This document shows positions 21,101 to 28,078 of a DNA stretch of 64,000 nucleotides, in pieces. The position numbers and the translations under genes were made by a program. Position 1 is the stretch's first letter. Each line of letters begins with the position of its first letter. The notes beneath the pieces were generated by a model. That model was not told where the DNA came from, ran no database searches, and saw only the letters and a program-made list of their open reading frames with translations. Source of the DNA: Methanolobus sediminis (GTDB lineage Archaea; Halobacteriota; Methanosarcinia; Methanosarcinales; Methanosarcinaceae); contig NZ_CP133592.1 of assembly GCF_031312595.1 (NCBI RefSeq), positions 434,001 through 498,000 on the forward strand. The letters run 5' to 3'.

Positions 21101-21409
21101 AGATGCAGTATTATCAACATGTACGACTGCAAAGAAAGTGACAATATCACCACATTTGTAGTCGCCTCCTTCCAGCGAATTGACAATATCCTCATTTACA
21201 CCAACAGTTCCATCATCATAAGCACCACCACCTGTCAAGTGGTTATAACTTCCTGGTGCAGCTGCAACAAAGTCAACTGAAATATCACTGTCGGCTGCAG
21301 ATGCAACCATTGCCAATGATGTTATTATCAATGCCAATGCAAATAGCAATGTCACTGAAGATTTTACTCTTCCGTGCATAGCCACCGCTAGCTTTATGGT
21401 TTTGTTCAT
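15182..21409 (-). CDS. Giant secreted DUF11-repeat surface protein
   Basis: A 2075-residue exported protein. The ATG at 21409 follows GTGGAGTGG and opens a classic signal peptide (basic start, hydrophobic core LLFALALIITSLAMV, cleavage near residues 38-39 after ASA). After about 470 residues of beta-rich N-terminal sequence come a divergent DUF11 unit, eleven near-identical 117-residue DUF11 units (about residues 512-1798), one more divergent unit and a 160-residue C-terminal domain. Each identical unit has five N-X-S/T sequons and many acidic residues, suggesting a glycosylated, salt-tolerant surface fibre or envelope component. No membrane anchor or sorting motif is visible at the C terminus, which ends EYKKK. 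Adhesion or an S-layer accessory role is inference. Confidence 0.85.
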   Translation of the reverse strand: MNKTIKLAVAMHGRVKSSVTLLFALALIITSLAMVASAADSDISVDFVAAAPGSYNHLTGGGAYDDGTVGVNEDIVNSLEGGDYKCGDIVTFFAVVHVDNTASAQTDAPQTIEMNFSFLMDTTGQSGVAIGDVVDVHVNYGTIEDLIAGENNIDDGIYDDGGSVATLVSKTTTGPIFTAGSELWATIELTDLDANETVVVRIDTKLFCDPGSNPTGNLQADLVESWLTFINNDTAVEPPDDIAQGSGQNIPFKQTGNIGYPMISITKTVTTTDGDFPGNDSLTITYGETVKYLYVVENNGDAPLYNVNVVDDAGTSGDDTDDFAVLLLTTLLTDLDGDGTADDLAAGGSASGVHLFSPSTLGIVINTATAAGNDSIIEPTTLTATDTATVLVIGTPSIDIEKIGILDVGGDGTATPGDMINYEFNVTNNGTINLNYVNVTDILLGIYNITPTNISLDPGEYQIFTGQYDLTQADINAGWVNNTATAVGTSPQGIQVNDTDSYSIPIPQTPAIDLVKTGEFMDESGDGYGQVGENVSYTFNVTNIGTVTLYNVSVTEDMLAGMSSITPAEYASVAPGDMVTFTATYALTQADLDMGSVYNNATAEGTSPQDETVNDTDDETVLIPENPMIDLVKTGEFMDESGDGYGQVGENVSYTFNVTNIGTVTLYNVSVTEDILAGMSSITPAEYASVAPGDMVTFTATYALTQADLDMGSVYNNATAEGTSPQDETVNDTDDETVMIPENPMIDLVKTGEFMDESGDGYGQVGENVSYTFNVTNIGTVTLYNVSVTEDMLTGMSSITPAEYASVAPGDMVTFTATYALTQADLDMGSVYNNATAEGTSPQDETVNDTDDETVMIPENPMIDLVKTGEFMDESGDGYGQVGENVSYTFNVTNIGTVTLYNVSVTEDMLTGMSSITPAEYASLAPGDMVTFTATYALTQADLDMGSVYNNATAEGTSPQDETVNDTDDETVMIPENPMIDLVKTGEFMDESGDGYGQVGENVSYTFNVTNIGTVTLYNVSVTEDMLTGMSSITPAEYASLAPGDMVTFTATYALTQADLDMGSVYNNATAEGTSPQDETVNDTDDETVMIPENPMIDLVKTGEFMDESGDGYGQVGENVSYTFNVTNIGTVTLYNVSVTEDMLTGMSSITPAEYASLAPGDMVTFTATYALTQADLDMGSVYNNATAEGTSPQDETVNDTDDETVMIPENPMIDLVKTGEFMDESGDGYGQVGENVSYTFNVTNIGTVTLYNVSVTEDMLTGMSSITPAEYASLAPGDMVTFTATYALTQADLDMGSVYNNATAEGTSPQDETVNDTDDETVMIPENPMIDLVKTGEFMDESGDGYGQVGENVSYTFNVTNIGTVTLYNVSVTEDMLTGMSSITPAEYASLAPGDMVTFTATYALTQADLDMGSVYNNATAEGTSPQDETVNDTDDETVMIPENPMIDLVKTGEFMDESGDGYGQVGENVSYTFNVTNIGTVTLYNVSVTEDMLTGMSSITPAEYASVAPGDMVTFTATYALTQADLDMGSVYNNATAEGTSPQDETVNDTDDETVMIPENPMIDLVKTGEFMDESGDGYGQVGENVSYTFNVTNIGTVTLYNVSVTEDMLTGMSSITPAEYASLAPGDMVTFTATYALTQADLDMGSVYNNATAEGTSPQDETVNDTDDETVLIPENPMIDLVKTGEFMDESGDGYGQVGENVSYTFNVTNIGTVTLYNVSVTEDILAGMSSITPAEYASVAPGDMVTFTATYALTQADLDMGSVYNNATAEGTSPQDETVNDTDDETVMIPQYPHIALTKTADPIIYTYEGQVIHYTLNATNDGTVTLNGTFVTDTLLASVNAVDASFTGVLSVGQSAEFVGTYMIQAADLAGPFPNIVPNTATVTGYDPQGAPVFASASAVVTQVNATAQIAPTQTTCYDFRTGTADDLETAYYMVLKKTGEIQSVAPGVMFYYSDVTPTSDTVVIEVDQNNTAGWPDIAIQDEGQIILWDSDCLKVQNATVNMSGENPVLTVTGVTPGETYYLGVKYTLSSLQGYVPTGTPDVTYLFVMYQDGAEVISSWDGITVEYKKK
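16016..19876 (-). repeat. Eleven tandem 351-bp near-identical DUF11 repeats
   Basis: The motif GATCGATC recurs exactly every 351 bases from 16360 to 19519, and its edge copy lies at 19870, giving eleven 117-codon units. Central copies differ by only a handful of bases, while the first two and the last share a different set of variants (for example ATCAGAACAGTCTC at two junctions). The array is in frame and entirely inside the DUF11 gene. Confidence 0.95.
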
Positions 21410-21901
21410 TGTTTCCACTCCACAGTAGTATTTTCTTTGACAATGTGAAATACTATGACTTGATCTGTTATGCAGAAACAAACAGAGACTTAACTACCCC
21501 ATGAAATCTACTGTTTCAAAAAAACTTCTGCTGACATTGAAGTTATAGGCTTCCACACCGTAAACTCCGATATTACATATTCTGTTTGTATGTTATATAT
21601 TCATATGTGATTTTTATAAGAAGTGTAGAAAATATTCAGTTACTATTATTTTATTTTGTAAATCTTATGCAAAAATAGCACTTTTTGAGCAATATATTAA
21701 TAAATTCATTTTAAAAAAAGACCTTCATTTCCAGACATTATCTTTGTCTTAACCACACCAACTATTATTATAGTTAATCAATGTATATTTATTTCTCTTA
21801 TCGTATATGTATTTACTTGTGCAGTACAATCTCCTTTAAGAAATTTTCTAATTAGCTCTAAAATCCCTCCATTCTAATTAGACTTATCGCGCCAGAACAA
21901 T
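21410..21901. other. Long AT-rich upstream region of the DUF11 gene, no gene seen
   Basis: This stretch holds no convincing coding frame on either strand. It contains the leader and promoter of the leftward DUF11 gene, including the GGAG site next to its start, and several AT-rich candidate TATA elements. It ends at the phosphorylase remnant. Confidence 0.5.
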
Positions 21902-22152
21902 ATGAATGCTGAAAGTGTTAAAAATCACTGTGTTTTCACTACCCATACGCCAATTGAAAGCGGACATGATGTTTTTTCACATGATATTGTAATGGAACTA
22001 ATGGAGAATTACGTGGATTTTGAAACTCTGAAAAAGTATGGTGGAGAGTATGAGTTGAACATGACCCTTCTTGGTCTGAACATCTCCAACTATGTAAACG
22101 GAGTTGCAAAAAGACACACAGAAATATCCCAGAAAATGTTCCCCGGATACAA
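21902..22152 (+). pseudogene. Glycogen/alpha-glucan phosphorylase fragment
   Basis: About 84 codons align by eye with the middle of the glycogen phosphorylase family: CVFTTHTPIESGHDVFSHD, then KKYGGEYELNMTLLGLN, SNYVNGVAKRH and SQKMFPGY. A functional enzyme is several times longer; here both the N-terminal and the large C-terminal catalytic portion, with the pyridoxal phosphate lysine, are missing. The homology stops abruptly at about 22150, where the sequence becomes the decayed glycosyltransferase on the opposite strand. It is a remnant of lost glycogen metabolism in this lineage, or of a rearranged import. Confidence 0.75.
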
Positions 22153-22481
22153 AGGCAACGGTTTTTGACTTTGTCTCATGGGTAATTTCCATGACAGTGC
22201 GTATCCCATCTCCTTTATCAGGCACTACCATCTGCTCAACAATCAGCTTTTGTATGGGCCCTATTTCAACATTCTTGCAAGCTCTGCATCCTGTCCATGG
22301 AAAAACCATCTGCAACGGCAATTAATGTTCTGTACTATGAAAGATATCGTAATACACCTTCCCTGACAACGTTCATTACGTGAAGTACAGTAGGTTCAAC
22401 ATCCTTTGTAAGAAGGCCTATTACTACATCAACTTCGCCAATCTCTTCTATTTAGTCTAATATTCCATGACTGAGTTCCAT
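22142..22481 (-). pseudogene. Decayed glycosyltransferase (GT2/GT81-like, glucosylglycerate synthase type)
   Basis: Reading leftward from an ATG at 22481 gives MELSHGILD, a stop, then IEEIGEVDVVIGLLTK, EPTVLHVMNVVREGVLRYL, another stop, and TLIAVADGFSMDR. After frameshifts the homology resumes with KLIVEQMVVPDKGDGIRT and VMEITHETKSKTVAFV, where intact relatives have a GKG..R..FEIA..L.....AVVD block. Two in-frame stops, at least two frameshifts and loss of the C-terminal half show it is dead. The order of blocks matches glycosyltransferases of the glucosyl-3-phosphoglycerate or glucosylglycerate synthase type; this assignment is by motif memory only. Confidence 0.65.
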
Positions 22482-22499
22482 CTAACCTACTCCCCATGG

Positions 22500-22718
22500 T
22501 CAGATCCCTTTCTTATTTTTTCGGAAAATATAGATATACAATATAGGCAGAATTCCCAGTGTATTGATTATCAATATGGCAATAAACCAGTACTTATCAT
22601 CATTTCTTGCAGCTTTCCATAAGCCGACACCTTTCCAGAGAAGTTCCCACAGGACAAGTGCTATGACAAAAGCCATGAATGCTGGATTTTGATACGACAG
22701 TAACGTCATTCCTATCAT
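22500..22718 (-). CDS. DUF5652-like small membrane protein
   Basis: A 72-residue protein with two hydrophobic helices (about residues 14-30 and 44-63) separated by LWKAARNDDKYWF and ending in a basic RKNKK tail. This two-helix plan and the ARNDDKYWF motif fit the small DUF5652 family found across archaea and bacteria; function is unknown. GGGAG lies ten bases before the ATG at 22718. It stands alone, next to the pseudogene region. Confidence 0.65.
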   Translation of the reverse strand: MIGMTLLSYQNPAFMAFVIALVLWELLWKGVGLWKAARNDDKYWFIAILIINTLGILPILYIYIFRKNKKGI

Positions 22719-22977
22719 ATTTTACACTCCCACATAAATTTGGATTCTTAGTGTATAAAAGGTTGTCCGTATTTTTGTTTGCAATCTGTTGCATGATTCG
22801 CATGAAGAATGACTAAAACTGAACCTTTCAGTTTTCCTTCTCCATTTTTTTATAACCTGCCAGTATCACATTTCCTGAAACTGCAGATATTCCATTCCAC
22901 CACGGTTAAATATATAGTACAATATTTGAATCCCTATACACTCTTAAACGTATTCTTATTTATTTCAGGTGAATTTT

Positions 22978-24036
22978 TTGATCGGAAAACTAGTCAAAGA
23001 AAAGGTAAAATCCGGAAAGCAGGCCATCAACGAGCTTTACAACACCGGATACTATGGTCGTCCTAAGGGCGAGGTTCTTGAGCTTACACTTGTTGAAGCC
23101 GCATATCTGATTTACAAGAACAAGCTCGAGATAACTCTGGATGAAAAGAACCTTGGGTTTGAAGAGTTTTTCACCGAAGCATCTAAAAGACAGCAGTTCT
23201 TTGAACTGAAATACATCGTTTATAAAGACCTCCGTGAAAGAGGCTACTATGTCCAGCCCAGTGTAACTGACTTCAGGGTATATCCAAGAGGCAGTCATCC
23301 CGGCAAAACACAGGCAAAGATGTTCGTTTACGTCAGGTCAGAACGTGTGCCAATGCAGCTGAAAGATCTGCTTGCCCAGTATAATGCTGCACTTAACGTT
23401 CGCAAACAAATGATTCTTGCCATCGTTGACGAGGAAAGTGACATCACATATTACGAAGTAAAAAGACTGGACATAAAAGGAGAAATGGAACAGATTCTCC
23501 CTATGGAAAAACCTGTATCTGTTACGATGCTTGAAGACCGCGTTCTTGTCTGGGACGGCGAAACATCCAGGCTTCTTTATGAGAACGGCTTTTACGGTAA
23601 ACCACTTGACAACGAACGCCTTCAACTGTCACTTGTGGAGTCTGCATACCTTCTTGAAAAAGGCATTATCGAGATAAAGAACAGCAATAATGAAATTATT
23701 CCTGATATATCAGAATTCACAGAAATTGCAGCTTCAATTGATCCGGATTTCAAACGCAAGTACAATACTTATGTAGACCTGCGTAGCAGAGGATTTGTAC
23801 CGAAGACCGGGTTTAAGTTCGGAACGCATTTCAGGGTTTACAGCGAGGTGTATTCAACTGATAAGCTCCCTCACTCAAACTACCTGATACATGCAATACC
23901 GCATGATCATGAATTCTTACTCCCTGTGATGTCCAGAGCAATCAGGCTTGCAAACAGTGTCAGAAAACAGATGCTCTATGCAGTAGAATTTGCTGATGCT
24001 ATCGAGTACATCGATATTGGCAGAATAAAGATGTGA
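22978..24036 (+). CDS. endA: tRNA-splicing endonuclease EndA (tandem-domain form)
   Basis: EndA cuts introns from pre-tRNAs at bulge-helix-bulge motifs. The roughly 352-residue protein is a tandem duplication typical of the alpha2-type euryarchaeal enzyme: both halves contain LYxxGFYG/GYYG, LSLVEAAYL and VRKQM blocks. The C-terminal half retains the expected catalytic Tyr (FRVYSEVY), His (PHSNYLIHA) and Lys (SVRKQML); the N-terminal half lacks the equivalent His context and is probably structural. The start is best placed at TTG 22978 (MIGKLVKEKV), five bases after a clean AGGTGA; a GTG at 22969 would lie inside that Shine-Dalgarno. Confidence 0.9.
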   Translation: MIGKLVKEKVKSGKQAINELYNTGYYGRPKGEVLELTLVEAAYLIYKNKLEITLDEKNLGFEEFFTEASKRQQFFELKYIVYKDLRERGYYVQPSVTDFRVYPRGSHPGKTQAKMFVYVRSERVPMQLKDLLAQYNAALNVRKQMILAIVDEESDITYYEVKRLDIKGEMEQILPMEKPVSVTMLEDRVLVWDGETSRLLYENGFYGKPLDNERLQLSLVESAYLLEKGIIEIKNSNNEIIPDISEFTEIAASIDPDFKRKYNTYVDLRSRGFVPKTGFKFGTHFRVYSEVYSTDKLPHSNYLIHAIPHDHEFLLPVMSRAIRLANSVRKQMLYAVEFADAIEYIDIGRIKM

Positions 24037-24113
24037 TTATTGCGAATGGGCGGGATAGAGCTTACTCCAAAACCGCTCAAACTTAAATAATATACCTGTC
24101 TTTGCTTTAGAAG

Positions 24114-24506
24114 ATGTTTGATATAATTGCAGTGGATATCTCAGGAAGACATAAAGTAAATGATGAATACCTCATGGTATGTGCAGCTGTTGCTGCTTCT
24201 GTTACTGCAGACCACATAGAGAAGATCAACCAGATAACTCTGAGAACTTTCAGGAGCAAATCCGCACCTGATATCCAGTCAGTTGTAAAAATGATTGAGA
24301 CCACTGTTTCGGAGCTACAATTCAATGGAACTATTGTCACAGAAGCAGGTGATTTTTACAATAAGCCCCAATGGTTAATTAACAGTATGTTCACCCGGGA
24401 TTTCAAATATCAGGAATCACTCAGCGAAAGAAGATCTATTGAGATTGCACACCATGCATCCCTCAGTTCACGGAAGCTTCTTTTAAAAGAACTGGAAATC
24501 CAGTGA
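24114..24506 (+). CDS. DUF2209 family protein
   Basis: A 130-residue soluble protein beginning MFDIIAVDISGRHKVNDEYLM, which resembles an RNase H-like or resolvase-like first strand followed by a short helix region. It fits the archaeal DUF2209 family of unknown function. There is no clear Shine-Dalgarno; a TATA-like AACTTAAATAATATACC about 25 bases upstream suggests leaderless transcription. hflX follows after 22 bases and may be co-transcribed. Confidence 0.7.
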   Translation: MFDIIAVDISGRHKVNDEYLMVCAAVAASVTADHIEKINQITLRTFRSKSAPDIQSVVKMIETTVSELQFNGTIVTEAGDFYNKPQWLINSMFTRDFKYQESLSERRSIEIAHHASLSSRKLLLKELEIQ

Positions 24507-24528
24507 ATTATCTCAAACAGGTATCCAT

Positions 24529-25779
24529 ATGATGCGTGCTATTTTAGTTAAGAGGAATGACCCCAGGTCTGAAGATGAAAAGAATGAGCTGCAAATGAAT
24601 GAGCTACGGGAACTTGCCGGAGCTGCAGGCTACAAAGTTATTTCCGAACTGACCCAGACACGGCATCCTGACCGCAAGTATCATCTTGGCAGAGGAAAGG
24701 TTGAGGAACTTGCACTGATTGTTGCAGACCTGAAACCCGATAAGGTCATATTCCATAATCCTCTCAGCACCATGCAAATCTACAACATTTCTGAAACATG
24801 CCGCTGTGAGACCATCGATAAATTTCAGCTTATCCTGGAGATATTCGCAACCAGAGCCACTACCCATCGTTCAAAATTACAGGTTGAACTTGCAAGGCTG
24901 GAATACGAACTCCCACGTGCAAGAGCAGTGATATCTATCCTGAAAAAAGATGAAAGACCTGGTTTTATGGGGCTTGGCGGTTATGAAGACTCATATGCGC
25001 AGGATATCAAAAATCGTATGACACGCATCAGGAATGAACTTGAGACCATACAGAAAGATAATGAGTCATTACGGGCACATCGTCATTCAAAAGGTTTTTC
25101 ACTTGCATCGCTTGCAGGTTACACTAATGCAGGAAAAAGCACTCTTTTTAATGCTCTTGTGGATGAAAATGTCGAATCAAAGGATATGTTATTCACCACT
25201 CTGTTACCCACAACAAGATCACTTAAAGTAGAGGGTCGTGATATCCTTATTACAGATACTGTAGGTTTTATAGAAGATCTCCCACACTGGATGGTTGACG
25301 CTTTCAGGTCAACACTTGATGAGATATTCCTTGCAGATGTGGTTCTCCTTGTAGTAGATTCTTCGGAAACGTTCGAAACTATACGCAAAAAACTTCTTGT
25401 ATGTCATGAAACAATGTGGGACCAGTTGCAGGATGTTGCCATTGTGACTGTTTTTAACAAGATAGATCTCATAATAGATGATGAACTGCAGGAAAAGATC
25501 ACAGGTCTTGCATATCTTGCTCCAAATCCTGTTTCTGTATCTGCAAAAACCGGTTTTGGATTTGAAGAACTCAAAACAAAGATACGAGACCTTTTACCTG
25601 AATGGAAAAGGATCGAACTTACAATACCACTATCAGAAGAAGGCATGTCACTTGTAGCATGGATATATGATGAAGGGGTTGTTCACAGTATCAATTACAC
25701 AGATGTAATTTCAATTGATTTTGAAGCAAGGGACAAGGTTATAAATAAAGCCATATCTCTAGTGAATGGACTATCATGA
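24529..25779 (+). CDS. hflX: Ribosome-associated GTPase HflX
   Basis: HflX is a TRAFAC-class GTPase that binds the 50S subunit and can split stalled ribosomes. The 416-residue protein has the N-terminal HflX domain (HPDRKYHLGRGKVEEL), a linker with RSKLQVELARLEYELPR, a glycine-rich PGFMGLGGYE segment, then the G domain: G1 GYTNAGKST (residues 197-205), G3 DTVGFIEDLP, and G4 NKID. A C-terminal domain follows. ATG codons occur at 24529 and 24532; either works. It follows the DUF2209 gene closely and precedes the candidate small RNA. Confidence 0.93.
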   Translation: MMRAILVKRNDPRSEDEKNELQMNELRELAGAAGYKVISELTQTRHPDRKYHLGRGKVEELALIVADLKPDKVIFHNPLSTMQIYNISETCRCETIDKFQLILEIFATRATTHRSKLQVELARLEYELPRARAVISILKKDERPGFMGLGGYEDSYAQDIKNRMTRIRNELETIQKDNESLRAHRHSKGFSLASLAGYTNAGKSTLFNALVDENVESKDMLFTTLLPTTRSLKVEGRDILITDTVGFIEDLPHWMVDAFRSTLDEIFLADVVLLVVDSSETFETIRKKLLVCHETMWDQLQDVAIVTVFNKIDLIIDDELQEKITGLAYLAPNPVSVSAKTGFGFEELKTKIRDLLPEWKRIELTIPLSEEGMSLVAWIYDEGVVHSINYTDVISIDFEARDKVINKAISLVNGLS

Positions 25780-25823
25780 CATGTATATACAACTGCAGTT
25801 TATAAATTATTTTATTTGCAGCG

Positions 25824-25832
25824 TTATATATA
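25824..25832 (+). promoter_or_regulatory. TATA box for the candidate small RNA
   Basis: TTATATATA lies about 27-30 bases before the base of the stem-loop RNA at 25858, the normal archaeal TATA-to-start distance. No reading frame begins downstream of it within the expected range. Confidence 0.5.
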
Positions 25833-25855
25833 TATGCTATCGAGTAGTTAGCATA

Positions 25856-25940
25856 TATGCGAACGGGAAATACTCTAATGTACCACCAATCCTATCCAAC
25901 CACCCAACCACCAAAATTCTATCCCCGTTCGCAGTTTTTC
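25856..25940 (+). ncRNA. Candidate small RNA: closed stem with C/A-rich loop
   Basis: A perfect 10-bp stem (TGCGAACGGG at 25858-25867 with CCCGTTCGCA at 25924-25933) encloses a 56-base loop that is almost free of G and rich in CCACC and ACCC repeats, followed by TTTTT. A TATA box is correctly spaced upstream. It lies between hflX and the PHP gene and contains no plausible ORF. The loop could pair with GGTGG/GGTGAT-type ribosome binding sites; that target idea is inference. I recognise no named RNA family. Confidence 0.5.
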
Positions 25941-26024
25941 TATTAATCACACTTGTTTGATTCTACCTTATTTTAGCCGTTGAATCTAAATATCTTTATT
26001 AACCTTTAAGACCAAGTTGCTTAC

Positions 26025-26696
26025 ATGAAGTTCGATCTTCACGTTCATTCCTGTTATTCTAAAGACAGCAACGCCAGTCTGGATGATATTCTTGAATATG
26101 CTGCTTCAAACGGACTCGATGGTTTTGCAATATGTGACCATGACCGCATCGAAGGTGGGTTTGCCTGTGCAAAAAGAGCAGAAGAACTCGGCTCAAAACT
26201 GATTGTCATTCCAGGTGTTGAAGTCAGCTCCTCAAAAGGCCACATCCTTGTGCTCGGTATCCGTGAGCCAATAGAACCAGGACTCAGTCCTGAAGATACA
26301 ATCGAAAAAGCACGTCAACAAGATGCAGTTGTTATAATTCCACATCCTTTTAAACTGACATCCCATGGAATAGGTTACATTGAAGGACTGGATGCAGATG
26401 CAATCGAAGTCCTGAATTCAAGGTGTGTAACTGATGGCCCCAATAACAAAGCCCAAAAAGCTGCGGAAGAGCTTGGATTCCCTATGGTGGGAGGAAGTGA
26501 TTCTCATGAAGCTGAAATGGTGGGCAGATCCTATACCAACATTGACACTGATGCCACAACAGCTGAAGAAGTGCTGGATGCCATAAGAGCAGGAAAAACA
26601 AGCCCGAGTGGCAGGAAAACACCTGTGTCATTTGTGGTGAAGCAAATGTTCATAGGACACATAAACAAACTTGGAAGACGTCTTGGAATGAGATAA
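26025..26696 (+). CDS. PHP-domain metal-dependent phosphoesterase
   Basis: A 223-residue PHP-family protein. Metal-binding motifs are visible in order: LHVHSCYSKDS near the N terminus, CDHDRIEGG, PGVEVSS with GHILVLG, PHPFK, and GGSDSHEAEMVG near residue 160. PHP proteins hydrolyse phosphoesters, including nucleotides, RNA and histidinol phosphate; the exact substrate is not evident. There is no fused polymerase domain. A TATA-like ATCTTTATTAACC about 28 bases upstream and no Shine-Dalgarno suggest a leaderless transcript. It converges on the dihydromethanopterin reductase gene. Confidence 0.82.
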   Translation: MKFDLHVHSCYSKDSNASLDDILEYAASNGLDGFAICDHDRIEGGFACAKRAEELGSKLIVIPGVEVSSSKGHILVLGIREPIEPGLSPEDTIEKARQQDAVVIIPHPFKLTSHGIGYIEGLDADAIEVLNSRCVTDGPNNKAQKAAEELGFPMVGGSDSHEAEMVGRSYTNIDTDATTAEEVLDAIRAGKTSPSGRKTPVSFVVKQMFIGHINKLGRRLGMR

Positions 26697-26719
26697 AAAA
26701 GAAGTAGTTCTGATTTAAC

Positions 26720-27424
26720 TTATATCTCGGCCATTATTGAAGGTATATCTTCCGGTTTTTCCAGTATGATGATGCCTTCCAGTTCCCTTATTATCTCTAC
26801 GTTCCTTGCATCGATATCTCTTACTTTCAATTCAACAGGACCGCCTTTTATCGCATTGAACTTGCAGAGATCTTTACAGATACCACATCCGCTGCATTTA
26901 AGCAAGTCTATCTGATCGGTTATTGCACCATTTGGACAATTATCCCTTGGAGGACATGGATCACATTTCTGACATTTTTCCCTGGCAATTCCATAAGGAA
27001 GCTCTGATATAACTACACCTGCAATATCAACAGGAACCACATAGACCGGCACACCACCTTTTACAGCCTGGGCAACAGCATTGCTTACAAGTGAATCTGC
27101 CGTACCGTGTGCTATTTTGGAAACCGTATTGGATGTAGCCGGTGTGACTACAAGAGCATCATACTTATCAAGCAGGAAGCGTCCGGTTTTTGGCCAGCTC
27201 TTACCTTGCTGTGTTTCAAGGAAGACTTCCTCAAGGTATTCTCCGCAGGATATCTTTTCCAGTTCCTGTTCAAGTCCATACATCCTCACAACTTCCTCCG
27301 CGGCACTGGAAAGGAAAGTGTTCACTCTGATGTCGTATTCACTTTTCATCTGCCCGAATATACCAAAACTTGAGGTGAGAAAATGGCCTGCTCCGGTAAT
27401 TCCCCATGCTATCGTTTTTGTCAT
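26720..27424 (-). CDS. dmrX: Dihydromethanopterin reductase (acceptor), flavoprotein-ferredoxin fusion
   Basis: A 234-residue protein joining an N-terminal flavoprotein domain (WGITGAGHFLTSSF; VVTPATSNTVSKIAHGTADSL) to a C-terminal ferredoxin region with cysteine sets CQKCDPCPPRDNC and CSGCGICKDLCKF. Its close relatives in Methanosarcina are described as archaeoflavoprotein or acceptor-type dihydromethanopterin reductase, which completes synthesis of the one-carbon carrier tetrahydromethanopterin/sarcinapterin. It lies downstream of the DUF447, CitG-like and marker 9 genes in the same orientation, with a 66-base gap. DmrB/DmrX/AfpA naming varies; the reaction is inferred from the family. Confidence 0.78.
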   Translation of the reverse strand: MTKTIAWGITGAGHFLTSSFGIFGQMKSEYDIRVNTFLSSAAEEVVRMYGLEQELEKISCGEYLEEVFLETQQGKSWPKTGRFLLDKYDALVVTPATSNTVSKIAHGTADSLVSNAVAQAVKGGVPVYVVPVDIAGVVISELPYGIAREKCQKCDPCPPRDNCPNGAITDQIDLLKCSGCGICKDLCKFNAIKGGPVELKVRDIDARNVEIIRELEGIIILEKPEDIPSIMAEI

Positions 27425-27490
27425 AGGGAGAAAATAGTCTTTCTGTATTATATACTTTGATATACTTGATTTTGCATTGGATCTGAATGA

Positions 27491-28078
27491 TCACAGATAA
27501 CCATAGAGCAGTTTCATGGCTTCCTTTTCTTTTTCTCCACCGCATTTATCCACAATATTACCATATGCTTTGATGAGCTTGAGATACTTGTCATCACATG
27601 TAAGCTGGTATCTGGTTGCGTGGATGCATGCCTCTATTACACCAAAGATCCCACGATTCGGAGCTCTTATACGACATTTATTGATATGTGTCCTCAAAGG
27701 AATAAGTTCGGCAACAAGAGCATCAGATGTAAGTTTAATATTGATGCATTCAAAGGCCACCCAGCACTGCGCCTCCTTGAGAGCTACTATAGTCCTGCCA
27801 TTGATATTAAGTGGTTCAAATTCAGAATCTTTCAGGTCAGAGAATGTGGAGTTAACAAAAGTAATGGCGTCCCATGTGGTATTTGCGACAAGGACTTTTT
27901 CAGACAATACATTATCATAAGTAGTGGAACCTTTGAAAAGGCGCACAAAAAGTTTGTCATTTCTGCGGATAATCCCCATAGGTGCAGCATTCATAGACCA
28001 TCCTCTGTTTGTTGTAACAATGGTTTCCGAAATGCCTTCGTATATCCCGTAATCCTCTAAATTTAATTTTATGTGCAT
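27491..28078 (-). CDS. DUF447 family protein (flavin-reductase-like split barrel)
   Basis: A 195-residue protein matching DUF447: it opens YGIYEGISETIVTT, then NAAPMGIIRR, RLFKGSTTYDN and KCRIRAPNRGIFGVIEACIH. The fold predicted for the family is a flavin-binding split barrel. Homologues occur among archaeal-type C1-transfer genes of methylotrophic bacteria (orf9 of Methylobacterium, from memory), which links it to tetrahydromethanopterin synthesis, though its reaction is unknown. Its start overlaps the stop of the CitG-like gene by one base (TAATG), implying translational coupling. Confidence 0.8.
   Translation of the reverse strand: MHIKLNLEDYGIYEGISETIVTTNRGWSMNAAPMGIIRRNDKLFVRLFKGSTTYDNVLSEKVLVANTTWDAITFVNSTFSDLKDSEFEPLNINGRTIVALKEAQCWVAFECINIKLTSDALVAELIPLRTHINKCRIRAPNRGIFGVIEACIHATRYQLTCDDKYLKLIKAYGNIVDKCGGEKEKEAMKLLYGYL

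Noticed and set aside
21998-22321. A 107-codon minus-strand frame as an intact gene
   Set aside because: It covers only part of a glycosyltransferase homology that continues in other frames across stops, and it runs antisense through the phosphorylase remnant.
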